Origin: Lentibacillus siamensis
Lineage (GTDB): Bacteria > Bacillota > Bacilli > Bacillales > Amphibacillaceae
Assembly (NCBI RefSeq): GCF_039522605.1
Contig: NZ_BAAADS010000006.1
Span: forward strand, 124,001 to 188,000
Reading direction: 5' to 3'
DNA length: 64,000 nt
Both the position numbers and the translations under genes were made by a program. The notes under the pieces are model-generated. The model was not told the origin of the DNA and searched no databases. It was given only the letters and a program-made list of their open reading frames with translations. Shown here one piece after another: positions 15,896-24,600 of this stretch (its first letter is position 1; each line of letters begins with the position of its first letter).

Positions 15896-17599
15896 ATGCA
15901 AAAATTAATGCAAACATTAAAGCAAATCGATGGAAAAAGTTATAAAGCATACAAAGGTATTCAAGGACGTTACCAATTCAAGGATTTTGCCCTCCATATC
16001 GATTATGTGCAAGGGGATCCATTTGCAACTCCATCCAAAATAAGGGTTGTGATTCCAACAGCTAAACGACCTATAAAAGATGAATGGCTTTCTTCGGATT
16101 CACGGCAGACGGCAACGGAAGACATTATGGCACGCAAAGTCGGCCAGGCGATTGCGAAAGGCAATTTTGTCATCAAAGGATCAGGCAAAAGCGGCAGTAT
16201 TTTTTTTGACAGGCCCGGTCAGGAAGTATTAAAGCGCAGTGCTGTACAGATTGATGCAAATTCCATAACAGTATGTATATCGGTCGGATTGCCGGCGAAC
16301 GGACGCCGAATCAATGGACGTGAGGCAGAAAAATTATTTTCCACTGCCATTCCTGCCATTATTAAAAATTCCGTTTTTACAATTACCGATGAGGAAATTG
16401 TCAAAGTCACACAGCTTGCGGATCAGCAGGAAGCCATTAGGAAGGAAATGCGTCAAAATAACTGGATTTCCTTTATTGCAAATGGAGCTGTTCTGCCACG
16501 GGAGAGCGGCATCAGTAATCGACCGATGAAGGATGCTGTAGCATTTCAAAGCCCGTCGGAAAATGAGGTGGAAATTGAAATTCCGCATCGAACGGAACCA
16601 CTGAAAGGAATGGCGATTAAAAAAGGTATCTCTCTCATCGTCGGCGGCGGTTATCACGGGAAAAGTACCATCCTGGAAGCAATTGAGCGTGGTGTCTATG
16701 CGCATACACACAGAGATGGACGGGAATACGTGCTGACTGATCCGGATGCAGTGAAAATTCGAGCGGAAGACGGCCGGCAGATAACTGGTGTTAACATTTC
16801 ACCGTTCATCAATAACCTGCCGCATAAGCAGGATACGGATTTCTTTTCAACCGAAAATGCCAGTGGAAGCACCTCACAGGCGGCCAATGTGATGGAAGCA
16901 TTGGAAGCGGGTGCCACGACACTGTTGATTGATGAGGATACGAGTGCGACGAACTTTATGATACGTGATCACCGGATGCAGCGGCTGGTCAGACGGGAAA
17001 AAGAACCAATCACACCGTTTATCGATAAAATAAAACAGTTGCGTGATCAGCTTGATGTTTCAACAATTTTGGTCATGGGCGGATCCGGTGATTATTTTGC
17101 AGTTGCCGACTCGGTGATCATGATGGAAGCGTATGTCCCTTATAATGTGACGGATGAAGCGAGAAGGATTATGGAGCAGGATCCTCTTAACCGGGAATCA
17201 CTGCCAGCTGAAACTTTCGGTGATATTACCGACCGTTACTTTAAGCAAAACTCGTTACAGACCCGAAAAGGCAATCGTGCCAAAACGCAGGCAAAAGGCT
17301 TAACCAAAATTCTGATGGGGAAAACGGATATTTCGTTTAATGACACCGAACAGTTGGCGGATGAATCACAAACACGGATGATTGCTGAGATTATTCAGTA
17401 TTTGGATCGAACCAATGGGCTGGGAAATCGATCGGTACATCAATTATTGGATGATGTTGAAAAGCAAATGGATCAGGATGGTTTGGCGTCATTTACTGTC
17501 TTTAACAGCCAGCATCCAGGCGATATCGCACGCCCGAGACGGTATGAAATTGCTGCTGTGCTGAACCGAATGCGTACAGCAAACGTCATCCAAAAATAG
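15896..17599 (+). CDS. ABC-class P-loop ATPase (PF09818 family)
   Basis: 567 aa. Matches the 'predicted ATPase of the ABC class' family: Walker A G-G-G-Y-H-G-K-S-T at about 249-257, signature-like S-G-S-T-S-Q-A-A-N near 322, Walker B T-L-L-I-D-E-D near 343-349, and the conserved M-G-G-S-G-D-Y block near 396. No membrane segments and no partner permease, so it is not a transporter. A eukaryotic relative (MRB1590) is an RNA-editing-associated ATPase, so an RNA-linked role is conceivable, but the bacterial function is unknown. ATG 15896 follows TTGAGGGATTTAC. It ends 16 nt before queG and may be co-transcribed. Confidence 0.85.
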   Translation: MQKLMQTLKQIDGKSYKAYKGIQGRYQFKDFALHIDYVQGDPFATPSKIRVVIPTAKRPIKDEWLSSDSRQTATEDIMARKVGQAIAKGNFVIKGSGKSGSIFFDRPGQEVLKRSAVQIDANSITVCISVGLPANGRRINGREAEKLFSTAIPAIIKNSVFTITDEEIVKVTQLADQQEAIRKEMRQNNWISFIANGAVLPRESGISNRPMKDAVAFQSPSENEVEIEIPHRTEPLKGMAIKKGISLIVGGGYHGKSTILEAIERGVYAHTHRDGREYVLTDPDAVKIRAEDGRQITGVNISPFINNLPHKQDTDFFSTENASGSTSQAANVMEALEAGATTLLIDEDTSATNFMIRDHRMQRLVRREKEPITPFIDKIKQLRDQLDVSTILVMGGSGDYFAVADSVIMMEAYVPYNVTDEARRIMEQDPLNRESLPAETFGDITDRYFKQNSLQTRKGNRAKTQAKGLTKILMGKTDISFNDTEQLADESQTRMIAEIIQYLDRTNGLGNRSVHQLLDDVEKQMDQDGLASFTVFNSQHPGDIARPRRYEIAAVLNRMRTANVIQK

Positions 17600-17615
17600 A
17601 AGGAAGGTAGCGGGA

Positions 17616-18761
17616 ATGGATACGGCCAATTTGAAAAAAGAAATAGCGGAATACAGCAAAGAAATAGGCATCGATAAAATTGGCTTTGCCGCCGCAGATG
17701 TTTTTGGAGAGTTGAAGGAACGTCTGCGCAGGCAGCAGGAGCTTGGGTACCAGTCGGGTTTTGAAAAAGGAACAATTGAAGAGCGGACAGAGCCGAAGCG
17801 GTTGTTTCCTGAAGCCAAATCAATCCTTTCCATTGCACTGGCCTATCCATCACGTATGAAAGATGCCCCGAGAAGCACAAAAGAAAGCTGTCGCGGTGTG
17901 TTCTGCCGTGCATCCTGGGGTGTTGACTATCATGTTGTGTTACGGGAGAAGCTCGAGAAACTTGCGTTGTTTATTCAGGAAAAAATCCCGGATGTGGAAA
18001 CAAAAGTGATGGTCGATACCGGCGAATTGTCTGACCGAGCAGTCGCGGAACGAGCGGGAATCGGCTTCAGCGGGAAAAATACATCGATTATTACACCAGA
18101 ATTCGGCTCCTACGTTTATCTTGGAGAGCTGATTACCAACATACCGTTCATACCAGATGAACCTCTGGCGGATGGCTGTGGTTCCTGTACAAAATGTCTG
18201 GATGCCTGTCCAACCGGTGCACTTGTTCAGGGCGGGCAGCTTAATGCTCAGAAGTGCCTGGCTTTTCAAACGCAGACAAAAGGGTTTCTTGATGACGAGT
18301 ACCGTTCTAAAATCGGTAACTTTATTTATGGCTTTGACACATGTCAGGTCGTTTGTCCCTACAATAAAAAAGTGGATTTTCATGTGCATCCCGAGTTTGA
18401 ACCAGAGCCAGAAGTGGCAAAACCACAACTCAAGCCAATGCTAAGGATTTCCAACCGGGAGTTTAAAAATACGTTTGGCCATATTGCGGGATCCTGGCGC
18501 GGGAAAAAACCCTTGCAGCGTAATGCACTGATTGCTCTGGCACATTATAAAGATGAAACAGCGGTTGATGAGATTATTTCAGTCATGAATGATGATCCGC
18601 GTCCGGTTATTCGCGGAACAGCCGCATGGTCACTTGGTAAAATTGGAACGGAAGAAGCGTTTGCGGGAATTCAGAAGGCTATGAAGGACGAAATGGATGA
18701 ACAGGTTTTGTTTGAAATGGAAAAGGGATTGGCATTTGAACAGGAAACGGCTGAAATCTAA
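17616..18761 (+). CDS. queG: Epoxyqueuosine reductase
   Basis: 381 aa. Cobalamin-dependent iron-sulfur enzyme performing the last step of queuosine synthesis, reduction of epoxyqueuosine in tRNA. Two [4Fe-4S] motifs: C-G-S-C-T-K-C-L-D-A-C-P near residue 187 and C-Q-V-V-C-P near 242. Conserved D-T-G-E-L-S-D-R-A-V-A region (about 135) and W-G-V-D-Y-H are typical of QueG. The C-terminal HEAT-like repeats (D-D-P-R-P-V-I-R-G-T-A-A-W-S-L-G) recognise tRNA. B. subtilis calls it yhbA and places it near amidase_6 yhbB and trmL, the same order as here with two inserted genes. Confidence 0.93.
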   Translation: MDTANLKKEIAEYSKEIGIDKIGFAAADVFGELKERLRRQQELGYQSGFEKGTIEERTEPKRLFPEAKSILSIALAYPSRMKDAPRSTKESCRGVFCRASWGVDYHVVLREKLEKLALFIQEKIPDVETKVMVDTGELSDRAVAERAGIGFSGKNTSIITPEFGSYVYLGELITNIPFIPDEPLADGCGSCTKCLDACPTGALVQGGQLNAQKCLAFQTQTKGFLDDEYRSKIGNFIYGFDTCQVVCPYNKKVDFHVHPEFEPEPEVAKPQLKPMLRISNREFKNTFGHIAGSWRGKKPLQRNALIALAHYKDETAVDEIISVMNDDPRPVIRGTAAWSLGKIGTEEAFAGIQKAMKDEMDEQVLFEMEKGLAFEQETAEI

Positions 18762-18780
18762 TCGGATGGGAGACATTACG

Positions 18781-19296
18781 ATGGAGCTATTGTACGATGA
18801 AATGGATTCACCAGTTGGCACATTGCTTCTGGTTAGTGACGGTGAAAAAATGGTACGGATCGAATATGGTTCAATGGCTGACCTGGAAGAAAAGATGACC
18901 GGTTGGGCAGCGCGATATTTCGGTGCGGCATCGTTTGTAAAGGATCCGGAAAAAGTTATGGGTGCGAAAAAGGAACTGCAGGAGTATTTTAAAAATGAAC
19001 GGCAGCAATTCACGATCCCTTTTGAGTTTCATGGTACAGATTTTCAAAAACAGGTCTGGCAGGCGTTGTTCGATACGATTTCATTTGGCAAAACCAAAAC
19101 ATACAAGGATATTGCGGAAACAATCGACAAGCCGAAAGCAGTCCGCGCAGTTGGCGGAGCAGTTAATAAAAATCCCTTTTCAATTGTTGTCCCATGCCAC
19201 CGGGTAATCGGCGCAAATGGAAAAATGGTCGGTTATAATGGCGGGCTGGATAAAAAGGAATTTTTGCTGAATCATGAAATTGGTGAAAGTATTTAA
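18781..19296 (+). CDS. ogt: Methylated-DNA--[protein]-cysteine S-methyltransferase
   Basis: 171 aa. Suicidal repair of O6-alkylguanine: acceptor Cys139 in the invariant I-V-V-P-C-H-R-V-I-G, with the HTH region R-A-V-G-G-A-V-N-K-N-P before it and the N-terminal ribonuclease-like domain (1-80). Start ATG 18781 has SD GGGAG at 8 nt; the frame is open further upstream inside queG. Ogt-type rather than Ada, since no AraC domain is present. Follows queG by 19 nt, probably the same transcript. Confidence 0.92.
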   Translation: MELLYDEMDSPVGTLLLVSDGEKMVRIEYGSMADLEEKMTGWAARYFGAASFVKDPEKVMGAKKELQEYFKNERQQFTIPFEFHGTDFQKQVWQALFDTISFGKTKTYKDIAETIDKPKAVRAVGGAVNKNPFSIVVPCHRVIGANGKMVGYNGGLDKKEFLLNHEIGESI

Positions 19297-19495
19297 TGCG
19301 AGCAAGCAGCCGCTAAGATCGAGCGAACTGAACCTGAAATCGATTGAGAAAGCACCGAACTCGGATGAACAAATCGAACCCAATCCCGTAAAAGCAGGAT
19401 ACATGTACAGGGTTTCTTGCAATACCATCATGAAACTTTTCAGCCTTTTTCGCGTATTATATAGTAACAACTCCTTTTGCAAAGGGGGAGATCTA
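19297..19495. other. Intergenic, no gene seen
   Basis: Contains degenerate short repeats of the type CGAACTCGGATGAACAAATC; no supported gene. A -10-like TATTATATAGT near 19456 may serve the DUF5316 gene. Confidence 0.35.
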
Positions 19496-19783
19496 GTGAA
19501 GAAGGCATTTTTAATAAGTGTCATTGCTGCAGCAGTTCTGTTTCTTGCGGGGGTATTGTCCGAGTATACTGAATTATTTGGAAAGATTGCGGTTGGTATT
19601 GGTGTATTTTTCTTTATTATTGCGGGACTGACAAGTGGTGCATTTATCAGCGGAAGTCAAATGCAAGCTAATTTTCATTCCGAAAGCAAGCAGAGTCGTG
19701 CTGAACGGCGTAACATGATGTTTGTTTCTGGTGTTGTTATGATTCCGCAGTTTATCGCCGGATATTTTTTGTTGACATTATAG
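19496..19783 (+). CDS. DUF5316 family membrane protein
   Basis: 95 aa from GTG 19496 with strong SD AAAGGGGGAG. Three hydrophobic helices (about 4-23, 28-50, 73-94); the loop S-G-A-F-I-S-G-S-x-M-x-A-N-F-H-S-E-S is the family signature as I remember it. Function unknown. Located between ogt and amidase_6 genes. Confidence 0.7.
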   Translation: MKKAFLISVIAAAVLFLAGVLSEYTELFGKIAVGIGVFFFIIAGLTSGAFISGSQMQANFHSESKQSRAERRNMMFVSGVVMIPQFIAGYFLLTL

Positions 19784-19831
19784 GCATGGCCGTTTTTTCC
19801 CTTCATAGAATGGTGATGGAGGGGATTTTTT

Positions 19832-20677
19832 ATGGGAAAATTACAGGATTTGTGGTTGGATTTTTTTCAGTCGGATCGAAATGAAGAAAGCTGGTGGGAA
19901 AGAAAAAAAGCGCTATGCCATGATCGGGAAGCGGAAATTGTCCGGATCAGCGGAAGGGGGCATACCTTTGAAGAAATCAGTTATGCCAATAAACGAAACT
20001 GCAAGTACATGCTGCATTTATCATTTTTGTTAAAGCAGCAAGACGAATTTATCCAGGAGGAACAAGTGATACCTTTTGAATACCGAATGGAAAATGGGGA
20101 GATAATCGAACATCGGGAAATTAGCATGCCGATGAAGCATCGAGATACCCCGGTATTAACGTCAGATTCTATGCGCGGTGCATCCAGTGAACGCTTTTCC
20201 TATGATAGAAGGGCGGCAGTTCAGTACGCCGAGCGCTGGTGGAACAGCTATAATCCTGTCTATCGCACATTTGATGTTGATTGCACAAATTATGTATCAC
20301 AGTGCCTCCGTGCGGGAGGCGCACCAATGCGGGGTGCGCCTGACCGGGGAAGCGGCTGGTGGTATCGGTCGGATAACTGGAGCTACAGCTGGGCAGTGGC
20401 CCATTCATTAAGGTGGTACTTAAGCGGGTCTTCAACCGGTTTAAAGGGAAAAGAAATGGAATCGGCAAATGAACTTATCCCAGGTGATGTTATTTGTTAC
20501 GATTTTCAGGGAGATGACAGGTGGGATCACAATACAATAGTTATCGGCAAGGATGCGTATGGGATGCCACTTGTCAACGCCCATACCGATAACAGCCGGA
20601 ATCGTTATTGGTCTTATGAAGATTCACGGGCATGGACACCGGACATCAACTATAAATTTTTCCGGATTGGCGAGTAG
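19832..20677 (+). CDS. Amidase domain-containing protein (YhbB-like)
   Basis: 281 aa. The C-terminal half is an Amidase_6 (PF12671) domain starting R-R-A-A-V-Q-Y-A-E-R-W-W-N and D-V-D-C-T-N-Y-V-S-Q-C, where the Cys of D-C-T-N is the putative nucleophile; His in W-D-H-N-T-I and H-T-D-N-S complete an NlpC/P60/CHAP-like triad. No signal peptide, suggesting an intracellular or mother-cell role, possibly in spore peptidoglycan. SD GGAGGGG precedes ATG 19832. Upstream of trmL as in B. subtilis yhbB. Confidence 0.85.
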   Translation: MGKLQDLWLDFFQSDRNEESWWERKKALCHDREAEIVRISGRGHTFEEISYANKRNCKYMLHLSFLLKQQDEFIQEEQVIPFEYRMENGEIIEHREISMPMKHRDTPVLTSDSMRGASSERFSYDRRAAVQYAERWWNSYNPVYRTFDVDCTNYVSQCLRAGGAPMRGAPDRGSGWWYRSDNWSYSWAVAHSLRWYLSGSSTGLKGKEMESANELIPGDVICYDFQGDDRWDHNTIVIGKDAYGMPLVNAHTDNSRNRYWSYEDSRAWTPDINYKFFRIGE

Positions 20678-20720
20678 TGTTATAATGATGTGGTTATTAA
20701 AAAAGCAAGGAGAATGAGAA

Positions 20721-21194
20721 GTGAGTTTAAATGTCGTATTGTACCAGCCGGAAATACCAGCGAACACCGGCAACATTGCCAGAACATGCCTGGCTACCAA
20801 CGCCACTCTGCATCTGATTCATCCGCTCGGCTTTTCCACCGACGATAAAATGGTGAAAAGGGCCGGGCTGGATTACTGGAAACATGTTGATATTCGTGAA
20901 TATGCATCGATTACTGAATTATACGATACATATCCTGAGGGAACTTATTATTATATTGAAAATTTTGGTGCGGGACACTATACGGAGCAGGATTACAGTA
21001 ACACGGATGACGATCTGTTTTTCGTGTTTGGACGTGAAACTACCGGAATTCCAAAAAGTCTGCTGGAAGGAAAAGAAGTACGGTGTCTGCGGATTCCGAT
21101 GAGCGGAAATGTCCGTTCGTTGAATCTGGCGAATACAGCAGCGATTATTGTGTATGAAGTACTGAGGCAGCAAGGCTATCCTGAATTGAAATAA
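20721..21194 (+). CDS. trmL: tRNA (cytidine(34)-2'-O)-methyltransferase
   Basis: 157 aa SPOUT enzyme (formerly CspR/YibK) that 2'-O-methylates the wobble base of tRNA-Leu isoacceptors. Motif 1 N-T-G-N-I-A-R-T-C, motif 2 F-V-F-G-R-E-T-T-G-I-P and motif 3 I-P-M-S-G-N-V-R-S-L-N-L-A-N-T form the trefoil knot. GTG start with SD AAGGAGAATGAGAA. The last gene of the cluster; terminator follows. Confidence 0.93.
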   Translation: MSLNVVLYQPEIPANTGNIARTCLATNATLHLIHPLGFSTDDKMVKRAGLDYWKHVDIREYASITELYDTYPEGTYYYIENFGAGHYTEQDYSNTDDDLFFVFGRETTGIPKSLLEGKEVRCLRIPMSGNVRSLNLANTAAIIVYEVLRQQGYPELK

Positions 21195-21236
21195 TGCCTG
21201 ATGCCGGATTATATGTGCGGATTTAATTTTTCGCTA

Positions 21237-21268
21237 AAAAACCGTCATGTACATGCATGACGGTTTTC
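21237..21268 (+). terminator. Terminator after trmL
   Basis: AAAACCGTCATG … CATGACGGTTTT; symmetrical, so it also serves the convergent 33-aa gene. Confidence 0.8.
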
Positions 21269-21278
21269 GTTCATTCAA

Positions 21279-21380
21279 TTATTGATTATTCTTCGGTTCT
21301 CCCGGTTTGGCATCGTAGCCTGATGTGAAGCAAGACACGATGAATGTTACGATAACGCCCATCAGTAAAGCGAGTTTCAT
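21279..21380 (-). CDS. Small single-helix peptide (33 aa), unknown
   Basis: ATG 21380 preceded by the strong SD GAGGAGG at 7 nt and by a promoter at 21439-21467. Residues 2-18 form one hydrophobic helix ending in Cys17 (I-V-S-C-F), followed by a polar tail rich in Gly, Pro and Asn (G-Y-D-A-K-P-G-E-P-K). It could be a lipoprotein-like or membrane microprotein; the C at 17 is not in a perfect lipobox. No family recognised, but the promoter, SD and terminator all support expression. Confidence 0.6.
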   Translation of the reverse strand: MKLALLMGVIVTFIVSCFTSGYDAKPGEPKNNQ

Positions 21381-21438
21381 GACGCTTCCTCCTCGTGAAA
21401 ATTATATGTAATCAGATTATGAATTCTAGTATGTTCTT

Positions 21439-21467
21439 ATTATACCGAATAATTCCCGCAATGTGAA
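21439..21467 (-). promoter_or_regulatory. Promoter of the 33-aa peptide gene
   Basis: Minus strand TTCACA, 17 nt, TATAAT. Confidence 0.5.
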
Positions 21468-21632
21468 CCATTAGAAGCAGTATGTTTAAAAATGCTTATA
21501 AAACAGATATGTTCGTGTTTTATCAACCGAAATCTGTCAGTATTTTTCACAAGTTCAGCTCCAATTATTCGGATAAAAACCTGAAAATATCGAAAGCTTA
21601 CGATTTGATTGTTTTCAAGTCATTATTTAGGG

Positions 21633-21638
21633 TATATT
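21633..21638 (+). promoter_or_regulatory. Probable -10 of odhAB
   Basis: TATATT about 98 nt before the odhA start; weak TGTTTT -35 at 17 nt. The rest of 21381-21735 holds no gene. Confidence 0.35.
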
Positions 21639-21735
21639 AGTTGATGAAGTTACAGTAGAGTTCTATAATGAACATTGAGTGTAAAATGACCGTTGCAACA
21701 GCGGAGAAAGCTAACTTCTAATGGGGGTATAAAAC

Positions 21736-24600
21736 GTGGCACAGAATGAAGAATCGAGCCTTGGATTCTGGGGACAATTTTATGGTCCAAACATGGGGTA
21801 TATTGAAGAACAATATGACCTCTTTAAACAGGACCCTGAAAATGTTGATCCATCAATGAAAGCATTGTTTGATCAACATGGTGCGCCTGAATGGATCCAT
21901 CGTGCTGGAGATACATCGCAGGCAGTACCTAGGTCTGAGACGTCCATAGACGATGTTACAAAACTCACCTCGGCAATGAAACTTGTTGAGGCTATTCGTC
22001 GTTTTGGACATTTGGAGGCGGATATTTATCCGGTGGGACATGAGGACCGAAAAACGGAGCTTGTTCAACCTGAAACATATGGTTTATCGGAAGAAGATTT
22101 ACGCAGCATCCCTGCATCATGGTTATGGGAACAGTCTCCTGAAGATGTAAAGGATGGTTATGATGTTTTTAAACGTCTGAAAAAATATTATGCGGGAACT
22201 ATTACGTTTGAATATGATCACGTAAACCATGAAGATGAGCGGCAATGGCTTCTTGAGCGCATTGAATCAGGCAAATTTCATTTGTCACTTTCCGATAAAG
22301 AAAAAAAACAGTTACTTGAACGGATGGCTCATGTTGAAGGATTTGAAGGGTTTTTACAGAAAACGTTTGTCGGGCAGAAACGTTTCTCCATTGAAGGTTT
22401 GGAATCAATGGTTCCCATGCTCGATCGCATAGTAAAATATGCTACTGAAGAAAAAATTGAACATATTATGATGGGTATGGCGCATCGCGGCCGTTTAAGT
22501 GTTCTGGCTCATGTCCTGGGAAAACCGTATGATAAAATTTTCTCCGAGTTCCAGCATTCACCGGATAAGGAGTTAATGCCATCGGAAGGATCGACAGGCG
22601 TTACTTATGGCTGGACAGGTGATGTAAAATATCATTTTGGTGCAACAAAAGAGGTTCGCGACGAAGAACAAGCAACAACACGGATTACATTGGCTCATAA
22701 TCCGTCACATCTGGAATTCGTAAATCCTGTTGTAGAAGGCTTTGCCCGCGCAGCACAGGATGAACGCTCGAAAAAGGGTTATCCGGAGCAGGATATCAAA
22801 AAAGCAGTTCCAGTACTGATTCATGGTGATGCTGCCTTCATTGGTGAGGGTGTCGTAGCGGAAACATTGAATCTGAGTGGGTTGCCCGGCTATAAAACAG
22901 GCGGTACACTGCATATTATCGCAAACAACCTGCTTGGATATACAACGAACCGAGGTGACGGGCGTTCAACCCGGTATGCCAGTGACCTCGCTAAAGGTTT
23001 TGAGATTCCGATTATTCATGTTAATGCTGACGATCCGATTGCATGTGTATCGGCAATCAGTATTGCGTATGAATACAGGCAAAAATTCCATAAAGATTTT
23101 CTGATTGATCTGGTTGGGTATCGTCGTTATGGCCATAATGAAATGGATGAGCCTAGGGCTACACAGCCGTACCTGTATAAGTCCATTGACGAGCATCCTA
23201 CTGCAGCAAATGTTTTTGCTGAACGATTAAAGGAAAATGGTATAGTAGACGATGATGATTTCAAGCAGATAAAAGAACAGGTTCAATCCGGTTTGCGCAG
23301 TGTATATGAGGGAATGAGCGAAAACACTACGACAGAACCGGAAATTAAAAGTATGCCTGAAGCATTAACGAACGGACTTGATCGATTCGAAACTGCTGTG
23401 CCGCTGGACGATCTTAAAGCACTGAATGAGGGGTTGTTGAAACGTCCTGAAGGGTTCACAGGTCTGAAAAAATTGGAGAAGATCCTGACACGCCGTAAAG
23501 ATGTTCTGGAAGAAGGCAAAAAAGCCGACTGGGGTGCCGGAGAAGCGTTGACATATGCATCCATTCTCGAAGACGGTATTCCGATACGAATCACCGGACA
23601 GGATACTGAACGAGGAACCTTTGCGCACAGACATATGGTCCTTCATGATGTGAATACTGGCGAATCGTACTGTCCACTGCACGGATTGGATGAGGCTAAA
23701 GCTTCGTTTGATATTCGCAACAGTCCGCTGTCTGAAGCTGGTGTGCTTGGATTTGAGTACGGTTATAGTGTTGAATCGCCAAATACACTCGTAATCTGGG
23801 AAGCGCAGTTTGGTGATTTTGCAAACGCAGGGCAGGTTATTTTTGATCAGTTTATTTCAGCAAGCCGAGCCAAGTGGGGAGAGAAATCCAACATGGTGAT
23901 GCTGCTTCCGCATGGCTATGAAGGACAAGGTCCGGAGCACTCAAGTGCCCGACTTGAACGGTTCTTGCAGCTTGCCGCGGAAAATAACTGGATGGTGGCA
24001 AATGTCACATCGTCTGCACAGTTTTTCCATCTGATTCGTCGTCAGGCAGCAATGCGCGGTAAAGAAGAGGCACGTCCATTAATCTTGATGACACCAAAGA
24101 GCCTGCTTCGTAATCAGCGTGTTGCATCGGTTTCGAAGGAATTTACAGACGGGAAATTCACACCGCTCCGTCAGCAGCCTAATTTGAAGGTCAGCAAGAA
24201 AAATGCAAAACGTCTGCTGATTGGCAGTGGCAAGGTAATGGTCGACATTGAGGAAGCAATTGATGAATCAGAAGAAAACTTTGATTGGCTCCGGGCACTT
24301 CGTCTTGAGCAAATCTATCCGTTTCCTAAGAAACAACTGGAAAAAGAATTAAAAGAACTTCCGAACCTTGAGGAAATTGTCTGGGTCCAGGAAGAACCTA
24401 AAAATATGGGCAGCTGGGATTTCGTTGATGATTACCTCAGAGAATTGCTACAAGAAGGGCAATCTTTACGATACATTGGTCGTCCTGAACGTTCAGCACC
24501 GGCCGTTGGTGAACCAAATGTCCATAAAGCTGAACAAAGTCAAATCATTAAAGAAGCAATAAGCGAGTCAAAAGGAGGAGATTCCAGTGAACGAAATTAA
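21736..24600 (+). CDS. odhA: 2-oxoglutarate dehydrogenase E1 component
   Basis: 954 aa thiamine-diphosphate-dependent decarboxylase of the TCA cycle, forming succinyl-CoA together with E2 (odhB) and a shared E3. N-terminal E2-binding helix region (F-W-G-Q-F-Y-G-P-N-M-G-Y), ThDP site H-G-D-A-A-F-I-G-E-G and N-N-L-L-G-Y-T-T-N, catalytic-region M-A-H-R-G-R-L-S-V-L, and the C-terminal transketolase-like pyrimidine domain (G-E-A-L-T-Y-A). Length matches Bacillus OdhA (~945). GTG start after ATGGGGGTATAAAAC. Overlaps odhB by 14 bp. Confidence 0.96.
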   Translation: MAQNEESSLGFWGQFYGPNMGYIEEQYDLFKQDPENVDPSMKALFDQHGAPEWIHRAGDTSQAVPRSETSIDDVTKLTSAMKLVEAIRRFGHLEADIYPVGHEDRKTELVQPETYGLSEEDLRSIPASWLWEQSPEDVKDGYDVFKRLKKYYAGTITFEYDHVNHEDERQWLLERIESGKFHLSLSDKEKKQLLERMAHVEGFEGFLQKTFVGQKRFSIEGLESMVPMLDRIVKYATEEKIEHIMMGMAHRGRLSVLAHVLGKPYDKIFSEFQHSPDKELMPSEGSTGVTYGWTGDVKYHFGATKEVRDEEQATTRITLAHNPSHLEFVNPVVEGFARAAQDERSKKGYPEQDIKKAVPVLIHGDAAFIGEGVVAETLNLSGLPGYKTGGTLHIIANNLLGYTTNRGDGRSTRYASDLAKGFEIPIIHVNADDPIACVSAISIAYEYRQKFHKDFLIDLVGYRRYGHNEMDEPRATQPYLYKSIDEHPTAANVFAERLKENGIVDDDDFKQIKEQVQSGLRSVYEGMSENTTTEPEIKSMPEALTNGLDRFETAVPLDDLKALNEGLLKRPEGFTGLKKLEKILTRRKDVLEEGKKADWGAGEALTYASILEDGIPIRITGQDTERGTFAHRHMVLHDVNTGESYCPLHGLDEAKASFDIRNSPLSEAGVLGFEYGYSVESPNTLVIWEAQFGDFANAGQVIFDQFISASRAKWGEKSNMVMLLPHGYEGQGPEHSSARLERFLQLAAENNWMVANVTSSAQFFHLIRRQAAMRGKEEARPLILMTPKSLLRNQRVASVSKEFTDGKFTPLRQQPNLKVSKKNAKRLLIGSGKVMVDIEEAIDESEENFDWLRALRLEQIYPFPKKQLEKELKELPNLEEIVWVQEEPKNMGSWDFVDDYLRELLQEGQSLRYIGRPERSAPAVGEPNVHKAEQSQIIKEAISESKGGDSSERN

